Origin: Liquidambar formosana
Taxonomy: Eukaryota; Streptophyta; Magnoliopsida; Saxifragales; Altingiaceae
Length of the DNA stretch: 64,000 nucleotides
Reading direction: 5' to 3'
Assembly (NCBI GenBank): GCA_039720395.1
Contig: CM077831.1
Location: 6,552,003-6,616,002, forward strand
The translations under genes and the position numbers were made by a program. This document shows, in pieces, positions 1-11,875 of the stretch (position 1 is the first letter of the stretch; every line of letters starts with the position of its first letter). Below the pieces are notes generated by a model, which made no database searches, had not been told where the DNA came from, and saw nothing but the letters and a program-made list of their open reading frames with translations.

Positions 1-866
1 TTTGAACCTTTGAATCACTCAGTCGCACCATCTCTCTCTCTCCCAGTCCAAGTGTGCTGTTAATGTTATATAGAGGGCCAAGCTTTCTGATTGTCGGATT
101 GTTGATACTCTTATTGAGCTTAATGTACGCTATACATCTACTGATGGTGTTTCACTGGTAGATACTAATTTGTATCAAGTGCTTGTTGGTAGTTTGATCT
201 ATCTCACTATGACTTGTCCTAACTTTGGCTATGCAGTGCATGTTGTTAGTTAATTTGTTTCTGCTCTGACTTCAATTTATTGGGCTGCACTTCTTCGTAT
301 TTTGCGTTATCTTTACGGCTCTCTCCATTAGAGTTTGTTGTTTTCCTCTACTTCCTCTTTAGAGTTTCGATCTTTTTGTGATGCTAATTGGGCTGATGAT
401 GCTATGGATCATTGATCTACTACTGTGTTTTGTGTCTTTTTGGGCGATTCTTTGGTTTATTAGTGGAGTGTGAAACAAAGTGTTGCTCGTTCCTTTGCCG
501 AGGCTGAGTATTGGGCTATGGCTACTATTGTTATTGAGATTGTTTGGCTGTGTTGGTTGCTTACTGATTTAGGTGTTCCATGATTTCCATCTTAGTCTCC
601 TACTCCGATGTATTGTGACAATAGGAGTGCTATTTAGATTGCGAATAATTCTTTCTGTCATGAACGCACTAAACACATTAAAATTGACTGTCATTTTGTG
701 CATTATCATTTTCAGCTGGGTACTCTATCCTTGCCTTTTGTTACTTCCACCATGCAGTTGGGCGATTTCTTTACAAAGTCGCACACCATCTCGCGCTGCC
801 GGTTTCTGCTTGGCAAACTCTCGTTGTTTCCCATGGTCACATCATGAGTTTAAAGGGGAGTGTTAG
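1..866 (+). pseudogene. Ty1-copia pol remnant (end of RT through RNase H)
   Basis: Conceptual translation across frames and stops gives the C-terminal part of a copia polyprotein. It includes a YQVLVGSLIYLT segment, the RNase H strand with FCDANWADD, SVARSFAEAEYWAMA, the PMYCDNRSAI segment and the ERTKHIKIDCHFV segment. The order is that of plant Ty1-copia RNase H. Several in-frame stops (for example after AVHVVS) show it is dead. A purine-rich tract at 851-860 precedes a TGTTAG start at 861, as expected for a polypurine tract and 3' LTR. The 5' part lies outside the window. Confidence 0.85.
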
Positions 867-990
867 GCTATGTTTGCTTATATTTTATATAGTAGGGGTA
901 TTATTGGTATTTCCCTTTATTTCTCTTGTATAGGGTCTCTACTATTTATATACCTTGTAATTTTCAAATTTGTGTTAATGAGACTTACGC
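861..990 (+). mobile_element. Start of the 3' LTR of the copia remnant
   Basis: The sequence begins TGTTAGGCTATG directly after the purine tract at 851-860 and is AT-rich with a promoter-like stretch. The downstream end of the LTR is not clear because the next recognisable element (a minus-strand LINE) starts near 1130. The right boundary is a guess. Confidence 0.45.
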
Positions 991-1812
991 AACTTTTGCA
1001 AAGTTTTCACAAATGACTCATAAACATGCAATGATTGCACATCTCCAAAGTGTAATAGCACTCTCACTTTTCCAAAAACCCCAATACTCAATAATCAGCA
1101 TTCATGAACATAAAAGGGGAGGATCTTGAGTTGGGATCCTAGCCATCCTTAAAAGACTTAGTCACAATGAAAAAGCAATGGGACAATGTAAAAATTAATG
1201 AGCAACATCCTCGCCACATCTAATGCACATATTACCCCAATGAGTAGACAAACAAGAGAACGGCCTTTTCTGAAGCAAGTCAGTGGTAATAATTCTCTTA
1301 TGAGCTACAATCCATGCAAAAGCTTAAGCTTTTGAAGGAATCTTTGCTTTCTAAATCATCATACAAGTGGAAAAAGAAGGAATATTCAAATTTCCCTCCA
1401 ACTCATCAAAGAACTATTTACAATAGAAACACTTAACGAATGAATGGACCATCTCTTTTTGTCATGAATCGAAGGTCTCAAAGCAACCCTTTCAAGTAAA
1501 GAAAGAAGAGAAGAGAGCTTATCAAATTCTGTCTCATTAGGAATTCTGAATAAGTTAAATTCCAGTCAAAAGGATAAGCAACATAAGAAATCATACTTGA
1601 AATGAAATGTTGTGAGATAATGACAAATAATACAACTGTGGAAACAAAGAAGCAAACAATGAATTCCTTCACCACTCATCTTCCTAGAAGTGAGCGAAGT
1701 GAGAGATTGTGCAGAATGAATTTCCAAGGAATTCGGGCTGTAACATGAGTTGCTAAATTTGTATGCGATATTTACTTTTAATGGCTGACTGTCACAATGA
1801 ATCTTGTTCTAA

Positions 1813-3110
1813 GGGTGCGTTTGGTTCCTGGTTTCCATGCCTGGGAATGGGTTTTGATTCCCCTTTCCCACGTTTGGGACGAACCCATTCCCAGCGAAGT
1901 TGCATTCCCGTTACCTTAAGATTCCCATCAAGGGTGGGTATTTGAATACCACGGGAGGGGTGGGTTTACATTTAGATGCTCGGGCATCGCTTTTATGATA
2001 AACAAAAATGACACGCATACCCCTCACCCTTACAAACAACAAAAGCTTATTCCTTCCATGTCCTTTCTCCTCCTACAACTATTTCACCTACATATCGATG
2101 CTATTAGGAGAGCTTGGCAGATTTGGAATGACTGAAAAGCAAGAACTGTCAAGACAGAGCCTTCGTCGGGCCGGGGATGGCGGAGTCGCCAAAGAATCAT
2201 CATCGAAGTTCTTCTACGAGTTCCAACGATGGAGGGTTTGGGGGAAACAAAAAAGAGTGAGATTGAGCCGGCGAAATCCCTTTAGGCATGCTTGCGACGG
2301 TGCCGTTCTCCTCTCCTCCGCTCCTCCGCTGATTCCATCTCTCTGCGCGCTCTCCACCGCCGATCCCATCTTCTCCACTCTTCTCTCTTTCTTCTTTCTT
2401 TGTTTACAGATCTAAAATTTGGGTTTTTAAAAATCAAATTTTATGGTTGGGAATGGTGTGATGGAGAAGAAATTGATGTGGTGTGATGAAAGCATAGGGT
2501 TTGGTTCTCTATTTCCTCTTTTTCTCTTTTGGAAAAAAAAAAAAAAAGAAAAAAAATGAAGAAGAAGAAGAAGAGATCGAAGGGCTGGTTCTAGCTAGCA
2601 AAATATTCTCTCTTTCCAGCCAGAGGGTTTGGTTCTAGCAATTTTTTTCATTTTTTTTTTAATCGTCTCTTTTGTTGGGGAAGGTTGGAATGGTTTAGGA
2701 TGGTAGAGACGGAAGGGCTGGTTGTGATGGAGAAGGAATTGATTTGGAAAGGTAGAGATAGAGAAGGAATTGATGTGGGTATTAACGGCGGTTGTGCTTG
2801 TTTGGTGATGGAGAAGGAATTGATGTGGTAGAGGTGGAGATGGTTGGTTGCCGGAGAAGGAGAATGACGATGGTGAGGAGGAGAGAGATGAACCTACCTT
2901 TCTCATTTGAAGGGTAGTATTGGAATTTCATGATATTAGGAATCATGTTCCTTACCCAACCAAACAAGTTATTGGGAATGTTTTAAAGAATCCTATTACC
3001 CATTCCCAACCTACCAAACTTAGGAATAGAGAATGTTAATAACATTCCCATTCTTGGGTAATGTGCTATTCCCAGGTTTGAGATTCCCATTCCGTGAACC
3101 AAACGCACCC
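1813..3110. mobile_element. PIF/Harbinger-like non-autonomous TIR element, copy 1
   Basis: The ends are GGGTGCGTTTGGTT and its inverse AACCAAACGCACCC, flanked on both sides by TAA (1810-1812 and 3111-3113), the 3-bp target duplication of PIF/Harbinger elements. Subterminal DNA is rich in CATTCCC/GGGAATG words that also occur in the copies at 48682-49922 and 50014-51215. No transposase is visible. The centre (about 2100-2420) is more GC-rich and unlike the other copies, suggesting captured host sequence. It sits inside the minus-strand LINE, so it inserted later. Confidence 0.8.
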
Positions 3111-3971
3111 TAAAGGGAATGTCCAAAACCGTTTCCCAATCAAAGCGATGTTCCTAGCGACAATATTGCCAATAGCCATACCACCCTTGGAACTTGGACA
3201 AGAAACTATCTCCCAATTAACAATGTGATATTTCTATCTTCCCCCACCCCTTTCTACAAAAAATCCCTCGTCACTTTCTTAGTTTAACAAGCCACCTTTT
3301 GACGGGATTCTAAACAATGATTGATAATATATGAGGATACCCATTAAAACAAATGGAATCAAAGGTGGGCCTATCCCTTTTAGATATCATTGCTCTTTTC
3401 CACCCATCCAACATTTTCCCTATCTTCTCGATCACTGGGGTCCAAAAGAACTCAATCCTAGGAAGCTAGGATTACCACCTAAAGGCGTACCCAAATAATT
3501 CACAAGCTAATTCTCAATTCTACAGCCCAATTTAACTGCCAATCTATCCAACTTATCTTGAGAACTTTGTAGACCCACTAAAGAACTCTTGGACATATTG
3601 ATCCTTAAAGCTAAATCCAACTTGAAAATCTATAAAATAAGCTGAAAATTCATTAGATTTTGTTCCTCTTCTGAAGAAAAAAATAATGTATCATCAAATT
3701 GGAGATGGGAAATTGACACCTTGGTCCTACTAACCAAGAAACCTTCCACTCAACCCACTTCCTTCTCCCTATCCACCAATCTACTCAAAACCAAACAACT
3801 AAGATAAATAGGAAAGGTGACAATGGATCCCCTTGCCTTGTACTCCTAGAAGCTTTGAACTATTCTCTAGACCTTCCATTAATTATTATGAAATACCTAA
3901 CAGAAGATAAATATCCCATAATCCACATTCTCCATCTACAACCAAAACCTTTCCTTTCTAAAACAAAATCC

Positions 3972-4206
3972 TAACCCAGCCTTGGGTAGCCTAGTTGGTA
4001 TGGGCGAACTTGTGATTGTGTGGTTAGGCGCATAGTCATGGGTTTGATTCCCTGCTAGGACAACCCAAGATTTAAGTGGGGGCCGTGGTGGTGGGTTGTT
4101 GCACTAGTCTATCTGGGGGCTTAGGTTCCATAGTGGGTCCAAAGGGCCTGCTGCTGTGGAATGGTTCCTCCGTTAAATAATAATAAAATAAAAAATAAAA
4201 AATAAA
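3972..4206 (+). mobile_element. tRNA-derived SINE, full length
   Basis: An internal pol III promoter is visible: box A-like TAGCCTAGTTGGTATGG (3987-4003) and box B-like GGGTTTGATTCCC (about 4040-4052). A unique body follows, then an AAAT/AAAAT-rich tail to 4206. AAAATCC flanks both ends (3965-3971 and 4207-4213) as a target duplication. It lies inside the decayed LINE. A related 3' fragment occurs at about 39236-39345 on the other strand. Confidence 0.8.
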
Positions 4207-5517
4207 AAAATCCAAAATTTCCCAATCGAGGTAATCATATGCCTTCTCAAATTCAATGTTGAATAGAATTCCCTCCTTAGATCTATACCAATCAACTGCC
4301 TCATTTGTGACAAGAACATCTAAGATCTGATGATGATCAAGAAAAAGACCTTGAGAAGGTAAAGTGGTTTTGCTAGTCACTTGTTTCAACATATTGGCCA
4401 GATTTGTTTGCTCTCTCCACTAATATGAAGGAGCATTGAGTTAGCTGTCCTGACACACTAAGTTTTAGCTTCCCATCTCTCCAATGAAGCCTTGGACAGA
4501 TTTGATTCTTTTACCATTGCATTCCAGTCCCTTTTTTTTTTCTTTTTTTTTTTTGTCCTGTAGTGAACTTTGCATATTGTGCCCGTCCTAGGTGAGTTCA
4601 ACCATCATACTTGGTTATCCTATATTCTAGGTTATCCCAATATTAGGCTTATTACATTTCCTAAATTATTGGTTCTTAGAAATATTCCATTTGCGTATAC
4701 TTCTGATTTTTTGCTCAAGTAATTGTGATTTCTCAATCAGTCAAACTTGTGGTCCCGGGTCCCAGAGGGTGAGGCAGCTACGTGAGGGGAAGAAGATAAT
4801 GATAATGCTATTTCCCAATATGATTTCTTTTGGAGCACTAAACAGAACTGCAATGCTATGAAACTATCAAAGACAACCTTCGTGTTTGGGGGACAACAAA
4901 CCAAAGCTCTACCCAAACCTGTGGCTAAAACTGTGCTCTGGAGAAAAAAGTTTCATCGAGTGGTCCATTTGGGGAGGAAAAATCATGTTTGGTTCCTGGG
5001 TTCTTCATTGGTTGAATAATTAACTTCATGAAAGGCTTAAGGCTCATCAATGCAACTCAGACGGAAGCAGTTATCTCAATCGAAGATCCCTCAAGTAGCT
5101 TTTGCCATCTAATAGATGAGAATGAATCAACTGCTCCTAGTTCCTAACTGACATATTTAGAAAAAGTGCCTTACCATAATCTGGAGTTTTGAACCCTGTG
5201 GAATGGCTTGTCCATATGACTGCCCATATGATGTCGTTGTCAGCAACTGCCCCCGTTCTTGCAATCATCTTCTTCATTATTTTTGTTTTAAATCCTTGCA
5301 TGATCACAAGATTCTAAAATTTGAAGGAAATAGGAAAGGATTCTGCAACTCAGCCCAGATTCTAAATGTATAGTAACCAGGAAAGAAATATTGCTTGTAA
5401 GTATAAGAAATAAATAACTCTGATTACAATCCTGTTGACTGCTAGGTTTCTGAGAGAATTTGGTATTTTGCACTTTAGTTATATTGATTATATTCAAAAG
5501 AATCAATTGTGTATTTT

Positions 5518-5609
5518 TTTTTTTTTTTTTTTTTTTGGTTTCCCAAGGTGTCCCTAGGCTTCGCCCAGGACTAATCCTCAGAGGTACGGTCGGGCACCGA
5601 AGCGAGGAC
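5518..5609 (-). mobile_element. 5'-truncated SINE-type retroposon with 16-bp target duplication
   Basis: On the minus strand a roughly 72-bp body (ending CCTAGGGACACCTTGGG) is followed by a poly(A) tail, seen as T's at 5518-5536. The flanks 5502-5517 and 5610-5625 are identical (ATCAATTGTGTATTTT), a clear target duplication. The body contains a GGATTAGTCCTGGGCG motif like the 3' part of several plant SINEs. The pol III boxes are missing. Confidence 0.8.
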
Positions 5610-5679
5610 ATCAATTGTGTATTTTGGAGGAACTGTTGTTTCTTCTAGGTTGTATGGTCTCTCAGTTACTATTTTTTGA

Positions 5680-5682
<3 letters not shown>

Positions 5683-5727
<45 letters not shown>
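5683..5727. repeat. (TC)n then (TATC)n microsatellite
   Basis: Uninterrupted CT dinucleotides run into ATCT tetranucleotides, followed by a short GTGCGCGTGCGC alternating tract. Confidence 0.95.
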
Positions 5728-8230
5728 CGTGCGCGTGCGCATACACAACAACAATAACAACAAATATTAGGTATCTTAATTGAATTATCAAATAATATGT
5801 ATTATATTAAATCTACCATTGGCTCTACTGTTTGCTTTGGTCATTAGTATCCAATGTCCGTTTGTAGATGTGGATTCACAAGCAATAATATTTGAAGACC
5901 AGGCTTTCGCATCCAGTTTGAAAGTTGTTTCTTTGTTGTCGAAGTGCTTTAGAATTAACATCACAGTTGCTTCATTCTTATCTTTTATTTTTTTGGTATT
6001 AAATTTGGAAAAGTGTTAAGTAAAACAAAAATTAAATATAAATGCATTGTTAGACAAGCACAACCATATTTTTTCCCTGGATAATATGGCACCAATTGAA
6101 GTTCAACTTGAATTTCCTTGAGCTTCAGGTTTGTCGGTTTTGGTGTTGCAGAGTTGCTAAATTTTCTTGTTGCTGACAACTTAATATGATTGGAGTGAGT
6201 CATTTCCATTTAATTCATTTGTCAAAGTCTGCAATTCTATTAGAATTTAGGGTTATGGGGCTACCAAGAATTTGGAAGTTTCATTACTTGATCGCTTATT
6301 TCAAGCATTGGTTGTGATATCATTAAACATTGGCCTGTAGGAAACTTTATGGATAATTCCTTGAGCAATTTTATTGATCATCAATAGACTAGTTTTCTGG
6401 GAATGTTGATTTCTAGGTAAGAGTTGGTTAAGTTCCAGATTAGAGTTTCAATAATAAAGCATGCTATTCATCCCTAACTGGATGACTTGTTTTGCACAGT
6501 ATATCCTGTAGGAATTCAAATATTCTCTCATTTCTGCCCTTCCATAGAAGTAATCCTAGAAACTCTGGAACTAAAGTTTTGGATGATATGAAGACTACTT
6601 GAGTACTTGTTTCTTTCATTTTTACCTTCTTTAGAAATAGGACCTTTCACTAAGGGTGTCGATCCCGCTTTAGAATCTCAATTTAGCGCTTCTCAATCAT
6701 AATCTTGTAATAATTGCAATTCTCTTTTGAGAGAATTATGGTTCTAAATAAGACGGAACCTTGTGATGGAAGGAAGAATGAATGGCCATGTCCCCTTACT
6801 AACCTCTCCTTAACTTCAACTAAGATGTAAAAATGTTTTAAAAAATAATAGTGTTCCCATTAAATCATACCAGATAAGGGGTTTTAGGATGGAGGGGAAG
6901 TTTCTCCAACTCGAGTTGAAAACTTTCGAGCTGGAGACGTCCGATGTAGGGATGAAGATCACCGAAAGAAGTATGGGTTTGTCTAAATTTGTGATGTTAA
7001 GCTCCTAAGCATTGTAATGGTTTGTCGATGGGCTAAATTCGGTGGTATATCAGAGGGAGAAATATAGCACGTCCTAGATTTCTAAACGAAGAGGAGTATA
7101 GGCTATCCTAGTGTGTGAATGGGTATGGAGAATATCTTGTCCTCTATCTGTATGAGGAATGGAAAGAGATTTTCGATCGTTTTTTTTGGCTGGTTATAGA
7201 GGTGAATGGTGGTATCTTCTTCTAGATATCTTCGAAGGTTGGGATGTAGTATTCCTAGGGGCAAAACAGAACTGGGAAGTTGAGAGCCATGAGAAGAGGA
7301 TGGAATCCCACGAGAGCCCGGATGGTGAGTTTGATGCTGTCAAGAACTCAAGATTATTCAAGGATGTGGCGGGGGTGGAGACTATGCCGCTTGATGGGTG
7401 TTGTATGTTACAAAATCAAGAGGAAAATATTTTGGATTCTTCTAGAAAGAATAGGAGTGAAGAAACGAGTTGATTTTCTAAAACGATGCATTGTGGGGAG
7501 GTATGAGAAATATGCTGGTTTGATGGAGGAGGTAGCAAGATGGAGTAACAGGGTTTGGAAAGCCCCTTCATCAGGGGTTAGGGTTTTGTCAATTGTGGAT
7601 GGTCTTTTTATGTTTTGGTTTCCATAAGAATCTGCAGCAAGTAGGGTGTTGAAAAATGGATGTATGATAAAAGAGGGTATTTATCTAGTTGTGGATTGGT
7701 GTATATCACTTGTGGGAAGTTTGACGGCTTTGGAGAGGTAGGGAGAGAGATAGATGAGAGTTGAAGGTCTTTTGGTTCACTTGTGGAGCACATCCCTTTT
7801 GCAAGACATTGGAGATAATTGTGGTGGATGCTTAAAAGTGGAGTTGGGTGGTGGAGCGGTAGTGTTGGAACCAAGGGTGAAGACGAGGGTGGTGGGGAAG
7901 TTGCCGATGTTTGTTCGTGTGGCAGTGAGGGGCTTGTCATTTAAGGTCTTCTTATCTGAGGTTAAATTTGTAACTATTGGTAGATCTAGAAGGGAGGACG
8001 CAGGAGATGATGGTGCTATGATGGTGATGTGAGGACAGAAACATTGGAGTTGCAGGAGAAGGAAGTGGCAGTGAGGTCAGCGAGTGTAGCCACGCGTGAT
8101 AAGGGTAAGAACAAGGTGACAGAAGTGACGAGTGGGTTGCACGTGTCCAAGGGTAGAACAACTGGTGTGGGCAAAAAGCTTATCCTATGACGTTGGTTTT
8201 GTGGCATAGTAGGAATGGCATGGGAGCAGG

Positions 8231-9348
8231 TAGGGGTGAAAGAAAACCGACCAAACAACTCAAACCGGATCAGACCGAACCAGTTTTGTGGTTTTTGGTT
8301 GATTTTTTTAAGTGTTTGGTGCGGTTTGGTTTAAAAAATAGGAAATTTTTTGGTTTTAGTTTCAGTTTTGGTTCGGTCAACATAAAATGTAAGCCGAATA
8401 CACCGAACCAAACTGACTTAAGTGTATATGTATATTTTTTTTTAATATTACCTATTCAAAACGATGGCATGTAGTTTATTTAATAGGTGAAACTGCGTCG
8501 TTTCAAATTCCCCTTATATCCTTATATATATATATATATATATATATATTCTTGCCTTAACCCTAAGCCTTGATTCATTTCATTCGAAACTCCCTCTTGA
8601 TGTTTTGATGACTCACCAGTCACCATTGATCTTTCTAAATGTCTCACTTCGGCAAGGTTTCACGATGAGGGATCACTCCTGCAACTCTAAGAGTCTTGAG
8701 TTTTGAATCTCGCATCTTATCCCCATGTCTCTTGACGCTTCGATGGTTTACAAGTCACAACTCTCTGATCTCTTTCAATGGGTCACTTTGGTGAAGTGTC
8801 ATGGTGAGTTGGCCGTGCGATCTCTAGCAAAGGTAGCCCCAATTTATTTTTACTAACTCAATTCTCCCTATCTGTTAGGGTTACTTTATGTCATCCTTTA
8901 GGATTTAAGACCATGTTTTGTCTATGATTTTATTATTTTCTTTTCTATGAATTTGTCCATGTCCATCCTTTAGGGCTTAATTGATTGTTTGTTTAATCTT
9001 TGATTTTTTATATTTTATATTTTATATTTTTATAATTTTGATTTTTGTATGTTTATCCTTTAGGGCTCAGATAATTTAATTTAATTTTTCAATTTGTATT
9101 ATTTTTTTTTTATTTTCTCTAATCTTGATTTTTTATTTTTTATCTTTCTATGTTCATCCAAAAATTGAACCTAAAGATCAAGTGTTGGCCGTAAACCGAA
9201 AAACCGACTAAACTGCACTAGAAATCAATTTGGTCGGTGTAGCATTTGTTGTAATTGTGTTTTTGGTGGTTTCGGTTTGAACTTTAATGAAACCGAAATT
9301 CTCGATTTGGTGGAAAAAACCCCCAAAACCGCCCAAACCGCAGCCCTA
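8231..9348. mobile_element. hAT-like non-autonomous TIR element
   Basis: The ends TAGGGGTG and CAGCCCTA lie between 8-bp flanks GGAGCAGG (8223-8230) and GGGGCAGG (9349-9356), 7 of 8 identical, consistent with a hAT target duplication. Subterminal DNA repeats AACCGA/CGGTTT words in both orientations. The middle contains three spaced CATCCTTTAGG-like motifs and is very AT-rich. No transposase is visible. It splits the ORF1-like region of the plus-strand LINE. Confidence 0.7.
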
Positions 9349-11010
9349 GGGGCAGGTGGCAATGACAGGATCAATCGTATTTGAATTTTAAATGGAAGCA
9401 GCAGGAAGGTGGGGCTAAGTGGAGGAAAAAATATTGGGTCATGGGAACCGTTTGTTGTGCCATGAGAGTGGGACGATTAGCTCTTCGGGCCCGTTGGTGA
9501 CCTAGCAAGTGCAGAACGCCCAAGTTTGCTGCCACTATAGTGGGCCTCGCTAGAGGGACGAAGCCCAATTGGGTCCTTTCTCTATCAATTTTAGGGGCCC
9601 TATTGAACCGGTGGCAATTGAAAATCCAAATGAGGTTGTTCATGTACTAGACTTTGGAGCTATGTATGACTTGGGCCTCACTCAAGTGGATAATGTAGTG
9701 CCATCTATTGAAGAGGGTAGTATTGGGCCGATTATATGTATCTTTCCTGCTACCCTTGTGAGGAGATGATGGGTCCAGCCTTTCTGATGGGCTGCCTAGT
9801 GACCAAAGGCCTATGTTGTTGTTCCAAATACAACTAGATGTTCTTTCTCAAATCGGTTGGGTGGATTTTTAGGGGCTGAGGTTCTCTCTTTTTCTCTTCT
9901 TATGGCTTATATCTAGTGGGGTGTGGATAATAATGGTGGTGGGGAGATTGGTGGCAACGGGAATGATTTTTATGAGGGGGCTTCAATTAGGGGTGAAGGG
10001 ATCAGTTTTCAGATGTGGGGGAGAGTAGTAGAGGGTGTGTTGACAGGGAGGAAGCTCTTGGTTTAGAAAATCAAGAGGTGATTGGCTAAGGTTGGGTTTT
10101 ATGGAGTTAATCTAGTATGAGGGGAAGTTTTCAGATGAGTAGTATAAAGGGATGGAGAAGGGGAAGGACCTAGGGTCTCTTGATGGGGGCAACGGTGAAG
10201 TAATTCCCTTGGATTTGCTTCTGGTCAGATCACTACATCTAGATGAGGATTCCTTGGTGTTGAAATTGTGTGCTGATTTTTTTTATTATGGGAATTACAG
10301 AGAGGAATCTTCTGATTGTTTACGTGGAAGATTATAAATTTTAGTAGATTTTTGGGGGTCTCCTTTGAGGGTTTTGAAAAAGAGACCATGGATCTTTCTA
10401 CTGCAATTGAGAAAAGGTGTAAGAAAAAGGTAGTATAGCCTCCCCAAGGAGAGGATCTCATTTGAAAGGTAGAGCTCAAACGGAATTAAAAAAATTGCAG
10501 TGGTCTATTAATTATGAGAGGAAACAAGGGCAGGATAGACAGATTGGAAGGATGAAGATGGGCGGAGAGAATTCTATAATAGTTGTTTTATGAAGATACT
10601 TATCTAGAATGTGTGAGGGCTGAATAACAAAGATAAGAGGCTAGGGGTGAAGTTGGCTTTGAAAAAAATGGAAGATTGACATTGTGATATTTCATGAAAC
10701 CAAACTGGAGACTTAGGATAAAGCAATCACTAGGGATATTTGGGATAGCCATTATGTGCTTTCAAAGGTTTTAGGTGTGAGTGGGACTATTGGTGGTATT
10801 ATTGTGTTATGGGACTCTTAACTTTGTGAAATCGATGCCAAAATTGGAGGTATTCGATATCTTGCCGGTTCTACGAATCAGTAGTGCTTTTGAGTGGCTA
10901 TTTCCGGGGTGTGTGGGCCTCATTTTCTGGGAGATAGGGGGCGGTTGAGGGAGGAGTTGGAGGAGGTTTGTCACCTTTGGGATTTACCTTGTGTATTTCG
11001 GGTGTGGACT

Positions 11011-11835
11011 AAAATATTCGTGATTTCTTTGATATATCCAAAATATATCAGTGTGTTTGGACCCTTTGATACAATATCTAACCGACATTATTTTTGCAAA
11101 ATCTCTTGACGATATTTTCAATACTATCAAGAGTATCTCAATATAATCATAATATCTTCTTCTTCTTATTCTTTTTTTTTTAAATTTTTTTTATAACATA
11201 GTACTATAAATATATCAATGATATTGAGGATATATATTGACATATCAAAAGGGCCATAGGAGAGAAGGTCGCAAAATAATCAATACCAAATGAGGCTTTG
11301 ATAACTTAATAATACTTGGGGGTAAAACAGTTAACTCCCATGTGACTTTTTTTTGTGTAGCCATATCGGTGACCCTCGATACGAAATCCCGCCTATTGTT
11401 TTAGCAAAATATCGACCGATATATCGGTAATATGTCGTAAATATCCTCTATTTTCCACAAGATATCGTGGATAGATAGTGTAGGTGCTCTAAATCTTCCA
11501 GCTTCACCCTTCCTGTGGTTTTACTCTTTATACATATACATAGTCCCAATGTGCTCACCTAACTTATACCAGCACCATACAATATGGGTTATATCCCATG
11601 GATTGGCCTTATGTACCCCATAGCCCACTAATGCACCGGAGACAACGCCCAATGTAGGGGTTAATATAAGTTATATGAGCACGTGCTCACTTGATCGTCA
11701 TCGTATATATATAGATATAAAGTTTTGATCATGTGCGGGATATCCCGTTCGATCATAGCCTTCCGTAAGCGCATGTCGCTCACGGACAATCGTGATCGAA
11801 CGGGATACTCTGGGATATCCCGCACATGGTTAGCC

Positions 11836-11875
<40 letters not shown>

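Larger units (their letters stand above)
1130..4440 (-). mobile_element. Decayed L1-type LINE, minus strand, split by two later insertions
   Basis: The two flanks of the element at 1813-3110 both read as the same LINE on the minus strand. At 1200-1340 the reverse complement encodes a zf-RVT tail (FAWIVAHKRIITTDLLQKR, then NMCIRCGEDVAH). At 3120-3260 it encodes the post-RT segment (INWEIVSCPSSKGGMAIGN). At 4210-4390 it encodes an RT core piece (GILFNIEFEKAYDYLDWEIL). Stops and frameshifts are scattered throughout, so it is inactive. The order along the minus strand (RT core, post-RT, zf-RVT, 3' end near 1130) is that of plant L1 LINEs. The 5' portion (ORF1, endonuclease) is absent, which is typical 5' truncation. 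Confidence 0.8.
4441..6870. other. Unassigned stretch between two LINEs
   Basis: No gene is supported. One frame at 4785-5023 on the plus strand stays open for about 79 codons (segments EEDNDNAISQYDFFW and KTTFVFGGQQTKALPKPVAK), but it has no start, has a stop just upstream, and matches no family I recognise. A (TC)n(TATC)n tract lies at 5683-5727. The remainder is AT-rich intergenic- or intron-like sequence. Upstream exons of the coiled-coil gene could lie here but could not be identified. Confidence 0.5.

Noticed and set aside
2595..2967. Minus-strand frames of up to 103 codons
   Set aside because: They lie in the purine-rich interior of a Harbinger-like element and have low-complexity composition.
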